Positions 26,291 through 34,726 of a stretch of DNA of 64,000 nt are shown here, in pieces; the stretch's first letter is position 1; each line of letters starts with the position of its first letter. Source of the DNA: Variimorphobacter saccharofermentans (GTDB taxonomy: Bacteria > Bacillota > Clostridia > Lachnospirales > Lachnospiraceae); the NCBI RefSeq assembly GCF_014174405.1, contig NZ_JACEGA010000001.1, forward strand, positions 3,698,501-3,762,500, given 5' to 3'. Made by a program: the position numbers and the translations under genes. The notes beneath the pieces were generated by a model, which saw only the letters and a list, made by a program, of their open reading frames with translations, made no database searches and had not been told where the DNA came from.

Positions 26291-27709
26291 TTATTTTACG
26301 ATATCAACTTGATATCCTTTCTTCTCTAAGCGTTTTAATACGCTATTTTCACTAAGATAATGTGCAGAGCCAACAATTACAAAATAGGTATTACTTCCCT
26401 CTGTCTTTAGCAATTTGTCAATATAATCCGCCATATTCTGGTCTCTGTCATCATAGAATTTCTTCTGAAACTCGTTCATATAAGCCTGTACTTCAGGACT
26501 TAATGCTTCCTCCGAGGTGCTATCTCCATAATATAGAGCTAAGAAGCTGTCCATGTCTCCTTCCTCCCAGTAATCAAGCATTAAGTTAACCACATCATTG
26601 GTATCCACTGTACTCTGATCAGCAGTACCATTTATCATCGCTTTCAAAATCTCAGCTCTCGCCACCATGAGATGCTCTGCCAGCTCATCAGAAAAGCTGT
26701 TTAAAATTTGACACTGTTTTTCCAATCCTTCTATTGCATAGATTGGTTTCTGATCTAGTGAGGCCTGCTTTATAAAGGTCATATCTATACCAACGTCAGC
26801 GCTTAATTGATTGTCCTGGCTGGTTCCGACAGTAGCTAAACTCTCAAAGAGAAGAAATAGGTACCATGGCTTCGCAATTGAAATAAAGCTCTCCGGAAGT
26901 CCGGCCAATTTTGCTGTCTCAATAATTAATTGATAAGTCTCTGCAGATACATGGTCCTTCAATGTTGTACCATCGGTGTAAAAGCTATATTTCTCCATCG
27001 ATGCAATATCCTGTTGATCCAATACATTCGCTTCAACCACTAATGCATCTGATTCTGCATATACCTGTTTTATTTTATTACTGAAGGGATAAATGGATGT
27101 ATCAGCCAAATGGATGGAGCCAAGCATATATACTGTATTTTCACCTGATTTCACTTCCCATAAAAATCCCTTACTACCACAATCGAGTTCACTATACACA
27201 TAAGAAATGAGTCGGGATGCAATAACAACTGCCTGTTCCATGGAGCATTTGCTGGTGAGCTTTTGCTCCCCATTCTTACCAGTATAAATGCCATGCTTCT
27301 TCATAAAATCTACCGGTTTTCCCTTGCTGTTAAATCCAATCTCTTTGGAATACTCATAATTCGACAACACCAGATAAAAGGCATTCAATGCTTCTTCTAC
27401 TGTAATTGATTTCTTAATTGTCGGTCTTTCTTCTCTAACCTCTTTCGCGCATTCCGATTCCAATATTTTCGCCTTAACCCCATTTAGTAAAGTTTTGAAT
27501 TGTGACTTTGTAATAGCTTTCGTCATATTCATTGACGACCAGGTACTAGGGAATATTCCATAGCATTCACCAGCCATGATATCGGAATATGCCCATTGGT
27601 TAACTGTTACGGTTTCTGTTCCTGCTGCCTGAGCCACCAGGCTGTTAGTAGGAATAACTGTGAAACATACTGCTATCAGAAGTAGCAGTGCAATAAGTTT
27701 TTTCTTCAT
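26291..27709 (-). CDS. TraB/GumN-family secreted protein
   Basis: 472 residues from the ATG at 27709 (GGAGG site; a longer frame begins at 27748). Cleavable signal peptide (MKKKLIALLLLIAVCFTVIP, ending near AQAAG). About 150 residues of alpha-helical S-layer-like or unassigned N-domain precede the TraB/GumN domain: FLWEVKSGENTVYMLGSIHL, VVEANV, and C-terminal YFVIVGSAHYLSENSVLKRL. The two Gly-x-x-His motifs (GSIHLAD, GSAHYL) are the conserved metal-site candidates, related to Tiki-type metalloproteases; activity in bacteria is unproven. Single gene with its own terminator. Confidence 0.82.
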   Translation of the reverse strand: MKKKLIALLLLIAVCFTVIPTNSLVAQAAGTETVTVNQWAYSDIMAGECYGIFPSTWSSMNMTKAITKSQFKTLLNGVKAKILESECAKEVREERPTIKKSITVEEALNAFYLVLSNYEYSKEIGFNSKGKPVDFMKKHGIYTGKNGEQKLTSKCSMEQAVVIASRLISYVYSELDCGSKGFLWEVKSGENTVYMLGSIHLADTSIYPFSNKIKQVYAESDALVVEANVLDQQDIASMEKYSFYTDGTTLKDHVSAETYQLIIETAKLAGLPESFISIAKPWYLFLLFESLATVGTSQDNQLSADVGIDMTFIKQASLDQKPIYAIEGLEKQCQILNSFSDELAEHLMVARAEILKAMINGTADQSTVDTNDVVNLMLDYWEEGDMDSFLALYYGDSTSEEALSPEVQAYMNEFQKKFYDDRDQNMADYIDKLLKTEGSNTYFVIVGSAHYLSENSVLKRLEKKGYQVDIVK

Positions 27710-27856
27710 AATAATCCTCCATTCTGATGTGTTACCATAATATATCATTCATCGGAATTGTAACATGTAAATTATAATATGTCAAGTATTTTTTACATAT
27801 AGTATATATTACACTACATCTCATTTGTACGATGATCTAGCTTACACGGTAAAAAA

Positions 27857-27892
27857 AGAGTAGTCCGAGAATCTCATATTGACTACTCTCTC
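27857..27892 (-). terminator. Intrinsic terminator, probably of the phosphotransferase gene, now beyond IS copy 1
   Basis: On the minus strand GAGTAGTC pairs with GACTACTC, followed by T7. The IS at 27902 sits between this terminator and the gene that ends at 29865. Confidence 0.7.
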
Positions 27893-28055
27893 CTAATATC
27901 TGTTAGTGTAAAGTTCTTTACACTACGTTTTTATTAATAGCCTTTATATATCAAGGGTTGCAGAGTTTTTTAATGTAAAAAAACAATGACCCCCTTTTTT
28001 TTGGTATAATTGAGTCTTCGACACACCAATAATCCAAAGGAAGGATGTCATTGTT

Positions 28056-29495
28056 TTGAACTCAATTATAACTTATTTAATGTTGTATAATCAATATCTG
28101 TTGAAGCAGATTTCTCAATTACTTTTACTTATCGCTAAACATATTCCTCTCAAGCAGTGGGCTTTTGATGATTCACATAGTCCCGAATACCAGAAATTCA
28201 AGGTGGATAAACTCCCTAAAATCTTTATTCCTGAAACTGTTGATTACCAGCTACTTCTAGCTTATTACCAACACAAATATGGTAAAACAGTAAAGCCGAT
28301 TAAGCACAAATCTGATAATCCTATTTATGAAACTATTGTCTGTCCACGTTGTGGGGCTCCTCATCAATATTTATACAAAAACAATGGTTCGAAAGGACAG
28401 TATCTATGCAAAGTCTGTAACGAGCGTTTTAATGAAACCAACATATTCAACCGTCCGCTCTCTCTGCGTTGTCCTTACTGCGGTCATATCCTCGTTCCAA
28501 AGAAAGATCGTAAGCACTTCCGCATACATAAATGTACCAATACAAAATGTTCCTACTACCGGCAGAACCTTTCGAAGCTTCCGAAGGACGTGAAGCCTTC
28601 CGATAAACATAAATACAAGCTCCATTACATCTACCGTGAATTCACAATAGACTTCTTCAAAATGGATCTCCATGCCCTTCCAAAGCAGGCTGTTAGCTTT
28701 AACTTTAAAAAGTTTAATGCCCACATCATGGGATTATGCCTGACCTATCATGTAAACCTTAAGCTTTCTACCAGGCAGACTGCCCATGCACTGGAGGAAG
28801 TCCATGGCATCAAAGTTTCCCATACTATGGTTGCCAACTATGCCATGTCTGCCGCAGCCGTCATCAAACCTTTTACCGATACATTTGATTACAAACCCGC
28901 CAATATTCTCTCCGCTGATGAAACTTATATCAAAGTAAAAGGCATCAAACACTATGTCTGGATTATCATGGACGCCTGCAAGAAATCTATCCTCGGTTAT
29001 CAGGTATCCGATACCCGTGCTGTAGGTCCCTGTATCCTTGCCATGAGAATGGCTTTTGAAAAGTTTAAAACCTTCCCTGGAAAAGCTTTAAAATTCATTG
29101 CAGACGGTTACAGTGCATATCCTCTTGCCAGCCAACAATGTAAGCTTGAAAAAGGTTGGGACTTTGATGTAACACAAGTCATTGGACTTACCAATGATGA
29201 TGCTGTATCAACTGAATTTCGCTGGGTAAAGCAAGTAGTAGAACGCTTAAACCGTACCTTTAAATCTTCTTACCGTGTCACTTGTGGCTATGGTAGCGAG
29301 GATGGCGCACTCTATGGTGTATCTCTCTGGGTCGCTTACTATAACTTTCTGCGTCCACATCCATATAATTACTGGAAGCCCTTAAATGCGTTAGATGCTT
29401 TAAAAGATGCTGAAAACATGCCTGCAAAGTGGCAAATCCTTATTTACCTTGGTCAAAAAACCATACTAAATATGCAGCAAACCCGTGTTGTTTAG
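28056..29495 (+). CDS. DDE transposase of IS copy 1
   Basis: 479 residues from a TTG start with AAGGA upstream; copies 2 and 3 use ATG at the same point. The N-terminal region has a first zinc ribbon (CPRCGAPHQYLY, CKVC), a second Cys set (CPYCGHILVPKK, then CTNTKCSYY) and a helical linker. The DDE domain starts about residue 285: LSADETYIKVKG (first Asp), FIADGYSAYPLA (second Asp), and FRWVKQVVERLNRTFKSSYR, which holds the catalytic Glu. Intact, so probably active or recently active. Confidence 0.93.
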   Translation: MNSIITYLMLYNQYLLKQISQLLLLIAKHIPLKQWAFDDSHSPEYQKFKVDKLPKIFIPETVDYQLLLAYYQHKYGKTVKPIKHKSDNPIYETIVCPRCGAPHQYLYKNNGSKGQYLCKVCNERFNETNIFNRPLSLRCPYCGHILVPKKDRKHFRIHKCTNTKCSYYRQNLSKLPKDVKPSDKHKYKLHYIYREFTIDFFKMDLHALPKQAVSFNFKKFNAHIMGLCLTYHVNLKLSTRQTAHALEEVHGIKVSHTMVANYAMSAAAVIKPFTDTFDYKPANILSADETYIKVKGIKHYVWIIMDACKKSILGYQVSDTRAVGPCILAMRMAFEKFKTFPGKALKFIADGYSAYPLASQQCKLEKGWDFDVTQVIGLTNDDAVSTEFRWVKQVVERLNRTFKSSYRVTCGYGSEDGALYGVSLWVAYYNFLRPHPYNYWKPLNALDALKDAENMPAKWQILIYLGQKTILNMQQTRVV

Positions 29496-29542
29496 AAACT
29501 ATCTGTTTTTAGATTTTGAGCCCGAGGTAAAATACTAGCCAT

Positions 29543-29689
29543 CCAAAAGCCCTGCTTTTGGACTTGCCCTTGATAGCATGGCAAATCAATGCTAAAATGC
29601 TGTGATTAAGACGGTGAATACTATCTGTTTTTGAGTTTCTTCGCCGTCGGTAAATATTTCAGAGCATTGATTTGTCATGCCGTCAAGGG
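29543..29689 (+). ncRNA. Structured region 3' of the transposase gene, copy 1 version
   Basis: A small hairpin (CCAAAAGC/GCTTTTGG at 29543-29561), then a long stem (29567-29593 with 29663-29689, about 24 of 27 pairs) enclosing a GACGG/CCGTC inner stem. Copies 2 and 3 have the same layout with different paired bases. The unpaired strands (TGCTGTGA, TTCGCCGTCGGT, TTTCAGAGCATT-like) are more conserved than the stems. It could be a transcript structure, a transposase regulatory region, or a transposition end structure. Confidence 0.6.
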
Positions 29690-29864
29690 TGGTGGACGGA
29701 GCCAACCAACTTAATCTAGAGAAATATTTTCACTTTTCAAGGTTAACTTGGGCCATTTTTTCATAGCCCTATTTTTCATATTTCACTTTACACTATCTAA
29801 TATCTGCATACGATAGATAAAAATTGTATGTATCAGTATTAATATTAGTTTATCTTTCAATAAT

Positions 29865-30797
29865 TCAATAACCGAAGAAATTCAAGGTTTCCTGAATCAA
29901 ATTCTTCAGATCTTCATACTTTTGCGGGTAATCCTCTTCTGCCCCCAGCAACTGCAAGGGGTTTACCAAATCTCGAAGCTTACTTAATGGATACCAATTC
30001 TTAGGCAAAGGCCTTTTTGAGTATTTGTTATATACAATTTCGAATTGCATAAGATGGAGCGGTTCAAAACAGGATTCATAACGGAAGAATTGTCCGATAT
30101 CTGCCAGACTGTGGCCATATCCTGCGAACTCCCAGTCAACGATCCATAAGGCATCGTACTGATCCACGATCATATTAGCAGGTCGAAAATCGGCATGAAT
30201 AAAGCTTTGATACTGGTCTATCTCCGCTAGATACTCCTGTTTATCTTTTATTAACTGCTTTACCTTTTCCACGATTTCTCCACCAAGTCGCTTTTCTACA
30301 TATTCATTGTCAAGAAACCGGTCATACCAGGTTGTAAATGGTGGATAGTGATTCTGAAACAGATCATCTTCAGTGGGTTCAAAACTATGTATCATGGCGG
30401 CTATCTCGGCAGCCTGAACAATTGCGTAGTCATCCATACTGCCTCTTTGTAAGGACACCTCCTGTAGCGATCTGCCCTCAACAAATTCATAGATCAGACA
30501 TACCCTGTCCGTACTGTTTTTCTCGGATACATAAAGAACCTGTGGTATATGAAGCTGTCTACTTAAGCCATTATATATGACTTCGTCTTTTATATAGCTG
30601 TCATCTCTGATTGGACATACTCTTAGTAAGAAGTCCTTATGAGCTGTTCTGACTCTGTAGTTGCTGTTCCTGCATCCAATAAGAATGGGTGTAAGCTCAA
30701 CAATCTCAAGATTTTGATCAAACTGATGAAAAATCTCACTTGCTTCCTCCATTCCAATATTGCAGAAAGGTATACTTCTTTCCCATATATGATCCAT
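29865..30797 (-). CDS. Aminoglycoside phosphotransferase/choline kinase-family protein
   Basis: 310 residues behind GAGGAAAAG. A protein-kinase-like fold: the ATP lobe NSNYRVRTAHKDFLLRV, hinge LIYEFVEGRSL, Brenner motif FIHADFRPANMIVD (catalytic Asp and Asn), and WIVDWEFAGYG (metal-binding DxE/DFG position). By family it transfers phosphate from ATP to a small hydroxyl compound such as choline, a sugar or a drug; the substrate cannot be read from sequence. It may be the last gene of a unit with the Rnf-like fusion (67 bases upstream). IS copy 1 lies between its stop and its likely terminator at 27857-27892. Confidence 0.85.
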   Translation of the reverse strand: MDHIWERSIPFCNIGMEEASEIFHQFDQNLEIVELTPILIGCRNSNYRVRTAHKDFLLRVCPIRDDSYIKDEVIYNGLSRQLHIPQVLYVSEKNSTDRVCLIYEFVEGRSLQEVSLQRGSMDDYAIVQAAEIAAMIHSFEPTEDDLFQNHYPPFTTWYDRFLDNEYVEKRLGGEIVEKVKQLIKDKQEYLAEIDQYQSFIHADFRPANMIVDQYDALWIVDWEFAGYGHSLADIGQFFRYESCFEPLHLMQFEIVYNKYSKRPLPKNWYPLSKLRDLVNPLQLLGAEEDYPQKYEDLKNLIQETLNFFGY

Positions 30798-30864
30798 ACT
30801 TTTCCTCTTTACTTACCTATTATTCATATATTTATTTATGAAATAACACCTTGTACTTATTCGT

Positions 30865-32634
30865 TTACTTTAATGCTTCCTTTGCTATCGCAACTCTGGC
30901 TGACAGATTTCTTCCAGCCAAACAGGAAAAGCTACAACTGCCACAGCCTATGCAATCTGAGACACTGTATTTTACAGTCTCCTTTATCTTACCAGCATCC
31001 ACAAGCTGTACTATTTTATTCACCTTAAGTCCTGCAGGGCAGTTAACTACACATCTTTCGCACTTTGAACACTGCGGTGATTCTTTATATTGAGGATAGG
31101 CTCCGGTTGCAATAAAATTCACATTCTTATCAATGATTGCAGTATCCTCTGCCGTATATGCCTGCATGATACCGCCACCAGCAAATAGATTGAGCACTCC
31201 CGGATAGACTGCGTCCATAACCTCCCGTAACGCCATTCCCAGCCGTACCTTGACAACCTTCGCTGATTTTGTCTTTAGATTGGCAACTGTTAGGAATCTG
31301 GTATCTGCTTTCTTTCCCAAGCATACTGCTTCATAGATGGAATACACCGTCTGAACATTCAGAACCAGTATTCCATTCCTTGCGGGAAGCTGATTCTGCC
31401 CTAACTTTACTCCCAATAATTCATTGATAAGTATTCGCTCTGCACCTATAGGATATCGATCAGGCACTTTGCATAGGGTTATTCCTTCTGTCTGCTTTAC
31501 ATCCTCAGCTTCTTTGACCGCCATTCTAATTGATGTTAAGCCTATAGCCTCTTTCAGTATATGTGCAGCTACATTTATCTCATCCATATAATGACGAAGA
31601 AGATAATGATCGTGCAGCAATCCGGGATCACATTCCACTGCGTTAATAATCAGATGTTTCTGATCCACCTTTGCCTCATGCACCGTTTGAAGCTTTCGGG
31701 CAGTTGAAAACGCAGCACCACCCATACCAAAAACCTCTTGCTCCTTTATTATTTGAATCAGCTTCTCCGGGGTAAACTCTTTCACTTCACTTTTTTGGAT
31801 CGAAGATGGTTCCCCTGTCAAATCCAAGAATTGCTCCTGTTCACAGGTAAAAACCTTTGGTATTTTCAATCTCATCTTAGTAAATGGAGACATATTAATA
31901 TCTTGAGTATCCATGATATAGGAAAGGAGATTCATACATAGTACACCGATTCCCAGGGTAACCGGATGCGGGTTAAGGAATACGGCTAAAAATCCGACAA
32001 GAAATCCACTCACTGAACCTATGGCAGGTCTTCCGGTAATGGTAACCGGATCTGTAACAACGATACAGCTCCAGAAGAACACCCCATTCACTAATAAAGC
32101 TTGAATTCCAAATTCATGATTTAACAGCAAAGCTACGATCATCCCTAATAAGAAGCCTGTTCCTGCAAAGGGACGAACGCATAAGAACAAGAGGCTCAAT
32201 ATCATTGCAGGTAGCAAAAGATAGGTATCTGAGAATACTGGATCGGATATTCTGGACATCAGATGTATCACTAGTATCCCGACAATTGCTGGATTTATCG
32301 GATTTTGACCGGTTCCTCCCCATATATGTTTTCCCAGAATTAAAGCGGATATTACCCCGATAAGCTGAGCCCAAAGCGGGATATCCGGAGTTAATACACT
32401 TATAATCGAAGCAGTTACTGCTCCCGATACACAACACCACAGCTGCTTATGCCGAAGTATTGTGAGCAGCGCATCCAATGCCACTGCTGATATCACAAGC
32501 AGAAGAAAGCCTCCCATTCTACTTGGTTTCTCAATCCACTCCGGTATATGATAAAGCAGTAATACGAGAAATAATCCTGCCATGACATGCTCGTTGGACC
32601 ACTTAACCCGGATTAACGGAAATGTATGTTTCAT
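30865..32634 (-). CDS. RnfD-like / RnfC-like fusion protein (membrane electron-transfer)
   Basis: 589 residues. The N-terminal 245 residues are an RnfD/NqrB-type membrane domain with 8-9 helices, including KHIWGGTGQNPINPAIVG and VVTDPVTITGRPAIG. From about 265 to 515 it is RnfC-like: Gly-rich flavin loop (EVFGMGGAAFSTARKL), INAVECDPGLLHDHYLLRHY and NVQTVYSIYEAV, with a short SLBB-like part. The C-terminus has two 4Fe-4S motifs, CSKCERCVVNC (522-532) and CIGCGSCSFSC (561-571). In Rnf complexes D and C are separate proteins that pass electrons between NADH, ferredoxin and the membrane. The SGAT-type covalent flavin site and the outer loop of RnfD are not visible. No other rnf genes are in view. 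It follows the CoA-binding-fold gene. Confidence 0.85.
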   Translation of the reverse strand: MKHTFPLIRVKWSNEHVMAGLFLVLLLYHIPEWIEKPSRMGGFLLLVISAVALDALLTILRHKQLWCCVSGAVTASIISVLTPDIPLWAQLIGVISALILGKHIWGGTGQNPINPAIVGILVIHLMSRISDPVFSDTYLLLPAMILSLLFLCVRPFAGTGFLLGMIVALLLNHEFGIQALLVNGVFFWSCIVVTDPVTITGRPAIGSVSGFLVGFLAVFLNPHPVTLGIGVLCMNLLSYIMDTQDINMSPFTKMRLKIPKVFTCEQEQFLDLTGEPSSIQKSEVKEFTPEKLIQIIKEQEVFGMGGAAFSTARKLQTVHEAKVDQKHLIINAVECDPGLLHDHYLLRHYMDEINVAAHILKEAIGLTSIRMAVKEAEDVKQTEGITLCKVPDRYPIGAERILINELLGVKLGQNQLPARNGILVLNVQTVYSIYEAVCLGKKADTRFLTVANLKTKSAKVVKVRLGMALREVMDAVYPGVLNLFAGGGIMQAYTAEDTAIIDKNVNFIATGAYPQYKESPQCSKCERCVVNCPAGLKVNKIVQLVDAGKIKETVKYSVSDCIGCGSCSFSCLAGRNLSARVAIAKEALK

Positions 32635-32685
32635 TTTATTGTATTCCTTTCTAGGCCATCTTCTTCCATGTCCATATACGACAAA

Positions 32686-33111
32686 CTATTTCACTCCGGC
32701 AAAAAATGCATGCAGCTTGTGGAAGCCACTGCCATATACCATCATAGGACAGCCTACGGAGGTCTCTACTTCTGCTTTATCACAAACCTCCAGAGTATCC
32801 GCATCTACTGTATTCTTGCTATAGAAAAGAATTCTCTCTACACCGTTCTCAATTAATTCCTTTACCGCTTTCGCTGTGTTATTTTTATTCAGTAGCACAA
32901 AGGCTTCCTTCGGAATTACCGGTAGCTCACTCAGACTCTTATACACCTTTGTATCAAAGGATGCATTCTCTTTAATATTGTACGGATACACTTTAATATT
33001 GCTGTTATTGAAAGCTTGTAAGATCCCTTTACAATATACAGCGTTTCGTGACGAATATCCAACAAACAGGATTTCATTCCCTTTAAAAAAGTTCTTATTA
33101 TACTTTACCAT
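32686..33111 (-). CDS. CoA-binding-domain (Rossmann) protein
   Basis: 141 residues behind GGAGG. NEILFVGYSSRNAVYCKGIL, then KVYPYNIKENASFDTKVYKS and SELPVIPKEAFVLLN reproduce the CoA_binding_2 fold seen in YccU-like proteins. The usual GxSxxxxxxG loop is rewritten as GYSSRNAVYCKG. By family it binds a CoA or nucleotide cofactor; its role is not known. It lies 51 bases upstream of the Rnf-like fusion in the same direction, so it may regulate or accompany that electron-transfer protein (inference). Confidence 0.75.
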   Translation of the reverse strand: MVKYNKNFFKGNEILFVGYSSRNAVYCKGILQAFNNSNIKVYPYNIKENASFDTKVYKSLSELPVIPKEAFVLLNKNNTAKAVKELIENGVERILFYSKNTVDADTLEVCDKAEVETSVGCPMMVYGSGFHKLHAFFAGVK

Positions 33112-33255
33112 AATATAAATCCTCCGCCCTTACATAATTATATACGTGATTATACTATAGTAAGCTAATATTTACCATTCTCAAAATTATTAAAATTTTA
33201 TTAGAAGGGATATCTGTTGCTTCCATAAAACGAAGCAATACGCATTCTTCTAAGG

Positions 33256-33475
33256 AAAGTGGCTTTGTAGAATATATCAGCAGGGCCCTTATGACTTACC
33301 ATAATGCACTGTCGGAAGAACTCATTGCTGTATTTTGTATGAATCAGGCGAACCTAAATATTCTCATGCGAATACTTAGGTTCGCCTGAGACATGCAAAA
33401 TCAGTAATGTGTACTTCCGTCTGTGTGTGAGGTAAGTCATAAGGGCCCTGCTGGTATATTCTACAAAGCCACTTT
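33256..33475 (-). repeat. Dispersed long-hairpin element, copy C (minus orientation)
   Basis: A 220-bp inverted repeat. Read on the minus strand, the middle again runs TCACACACAGACGG to GACAGTGCATTAT. Basal arms of about 44 bases (AAAGTGGCTTTGTAG ... GGGCCCTTATGACTTACC) are complementary except for one mismatch and unrelated to copies A and B. The tip stem differs too (CCTAA-type pairing with TTAGG). It starts about 15 bases after the stop of the GerMN lipoprotein gene in that gene's own direction. The rest of 33112-33489 is AT-rich with no gene. Confidence 0.9.
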
Positions 33476-33489
33476 TTCCGGCTGTCTTA

Positions 33490-34635
33490 TCATCGTACTA
33501 CCTGATCCATGTCTACTTCGAAGGTTTCTCCCTTTTTCATTAGTACATGGCCTGACTCATATGGTTTTCCTTCCAGCGTAATGTATACCTTATTGACACC
33601 ATAGTAGTTCCCCAGGGTATTGGTTATTCCCTGTAATATCAGTTGCTCATATCCCGAACCTGCATTCATCTCCGTAACAAATTCGTCCGAGAAATCCACA
33701 TAGACAATTTGATCATCCCCTAAATATAAACTATTAATCATTGTATTATTACTGATTAACGGTAAATAAGATGACTTTTCCATGTGTTTTTTCAGTGCTT
33801 CTTCCAATACGATTCTGGTAACCTCATTGGTTTGATACTCAACCGTCAATTGATCTGGATAAAGCTTCTCGTCAACATCGGGATAATAGATTTCTATCAT
33901 CTGAGTATATGGTGAATTGGTTTTTATCTCATTTAACTCCGATACCACCTCCATATCACCGGATACAAAGATACTTTTAATAAGTCCAATGGATGGAGAA
34001 TAATAGTCCAGTACTTTGCTATCTTCACTTTCCGTCGTTACTTCAAGGGCAGGGTATGTCCCCATGGGTGTTGCTATCTCCAGGTCAATTCCCGAAATAT
34101 ACCGTTTTCTGCCATCCGGAAGAGTCCATTCCGTTCCTTTTTCCAATGGTTCCATCAGGAGGATCTCTTTTTTCTCGGATTCAAACTCCTTCTTCAGTAG
34201 ATTGTCCCGATAATAACATTCATTTACTGCTGTAACAATTGATATCTTGTCTTCCTCGATCTGAATCACTCTTACCGTTTCTGTTCCACCGTTATTGGTA
34301 CGAGTCTGCATCAGATTATTATCTGTATCAATGAAATCAAAGCTCATCACATATGCAGCATACTCGTTACCGCTGCCTGCATAGACATATAAACTGTTTT
34401 CCTGTGCAGGATAATAATCCTTCAGTTCTACCCTTCGTCTGTCATTCTCAGTTACATCATCGGTATCCTCTGTATTCTCCACTGAAGGGGTGACAGACGG
34501 CTGTGGTGTCACAGTCAGCTGCGGGGTAGGTGTAATCCGATCTTTGCTCTCTGTGGTATTCTGATCTTCTTTTTTACATCCTGTAAGTAATAAGATAAGT
34601 ATTGCTATAGCAAGTATATATATTGATTTTCTCAT
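33490..34635 (-). CDS. GerMN-domain lipoprotein (sporulation/germination type)
   Basis: 381 residues from the ATG at 34635 (GAGGTGA site; ATGs at 34644 and 34638 are in frame too). Signal peptide and lipobox LLLTGC, followed by a Thr/Pro-rich linker (TPTPQLTVTPQPSVTPSVEN). The middle (residues about 75-250) resembles small surface-protein beta domains. The C-terminal 130 residues (YYPDVDEKLYPDQL, IVLEEALKKHM, SLYLGDDQIVYVDFSDEFV, ILQGITNTLGNYYGVNKVYI) match GerMN, the domain of GerM, which affects sporulation and germination. Probably exported and lipid-anchored. Hairpin element C follows immediately. Confidence 0.85.
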   Translation of the reverse strand: MRKSIYILAIAILILLLTGCKKEDQNTTESKDRITPTPQLTVTPQPSVTPSVENTEDTDDVTENDRRRVELKDYYPAQENSLYVYAGSGNEYAAYVMSFDFIDTDNNLMQTRTNNGGTETVRVIQIEEDKISIVTAVNECYYRDNLLKKEFESEKKEILLMEPLEKGTEWTLPDGRKRYISGIDLEIATPMGTYPALEVTTESEDSKVLDYYSPSIGLIKSIFVSGDMEVVSELNEIKTNSPYTQMIEIYYPDVDEKLYPDQLTVEYQTNEVTRIVLEEALKKHMEKSSYLPLISNNTMINSLYLGDDQIVYVDFSDEFVTEMNAGSGYEQLILQGITNTLGNYYGVNKVYITLEGKPYESGHVLMKKGETFEVDMDQVVR

Positions 34636-34726
34636 AGCCATCACCTCATAATTAGTTATATGTATTATGCCTTGTTTTATGGTTTTCCATACATTAGACG
34701 GTGATCGCCTGATCTAAGTTCCGTAC

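Larger units (their letters stand above)
27902..29797 (+). mobile_element. Insertion sequence, copy 1 (diverged subtype)
   Basis: 1896 bp. Ends GTTAGTGTAAAG and CTTTACACTATC form imperfect terminal inverted repeats. The target duplication TAATATCT is at 27894-27901 and 29798-29805. The left end holds an inverted second copy of the tip (TTTACACTA) and a hairpin that may block read-in transcription. One transposase gene and a structured 3' region follow. Same family as copies 2 and 3 but clearly diverged. The eight-base duplication and the DDE layout recall the IS6 group, but the zinc-ribbon N-terminus is unlike it, so I leave the family open. Confidence 0.93.

Noticed and set aside
30865..32634. 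Frameshift or misassembly joining separate rnfD and rnfC genes
   Set aside because: The frame is continuous with a sensible linker and no start or ribosome site at the junction.
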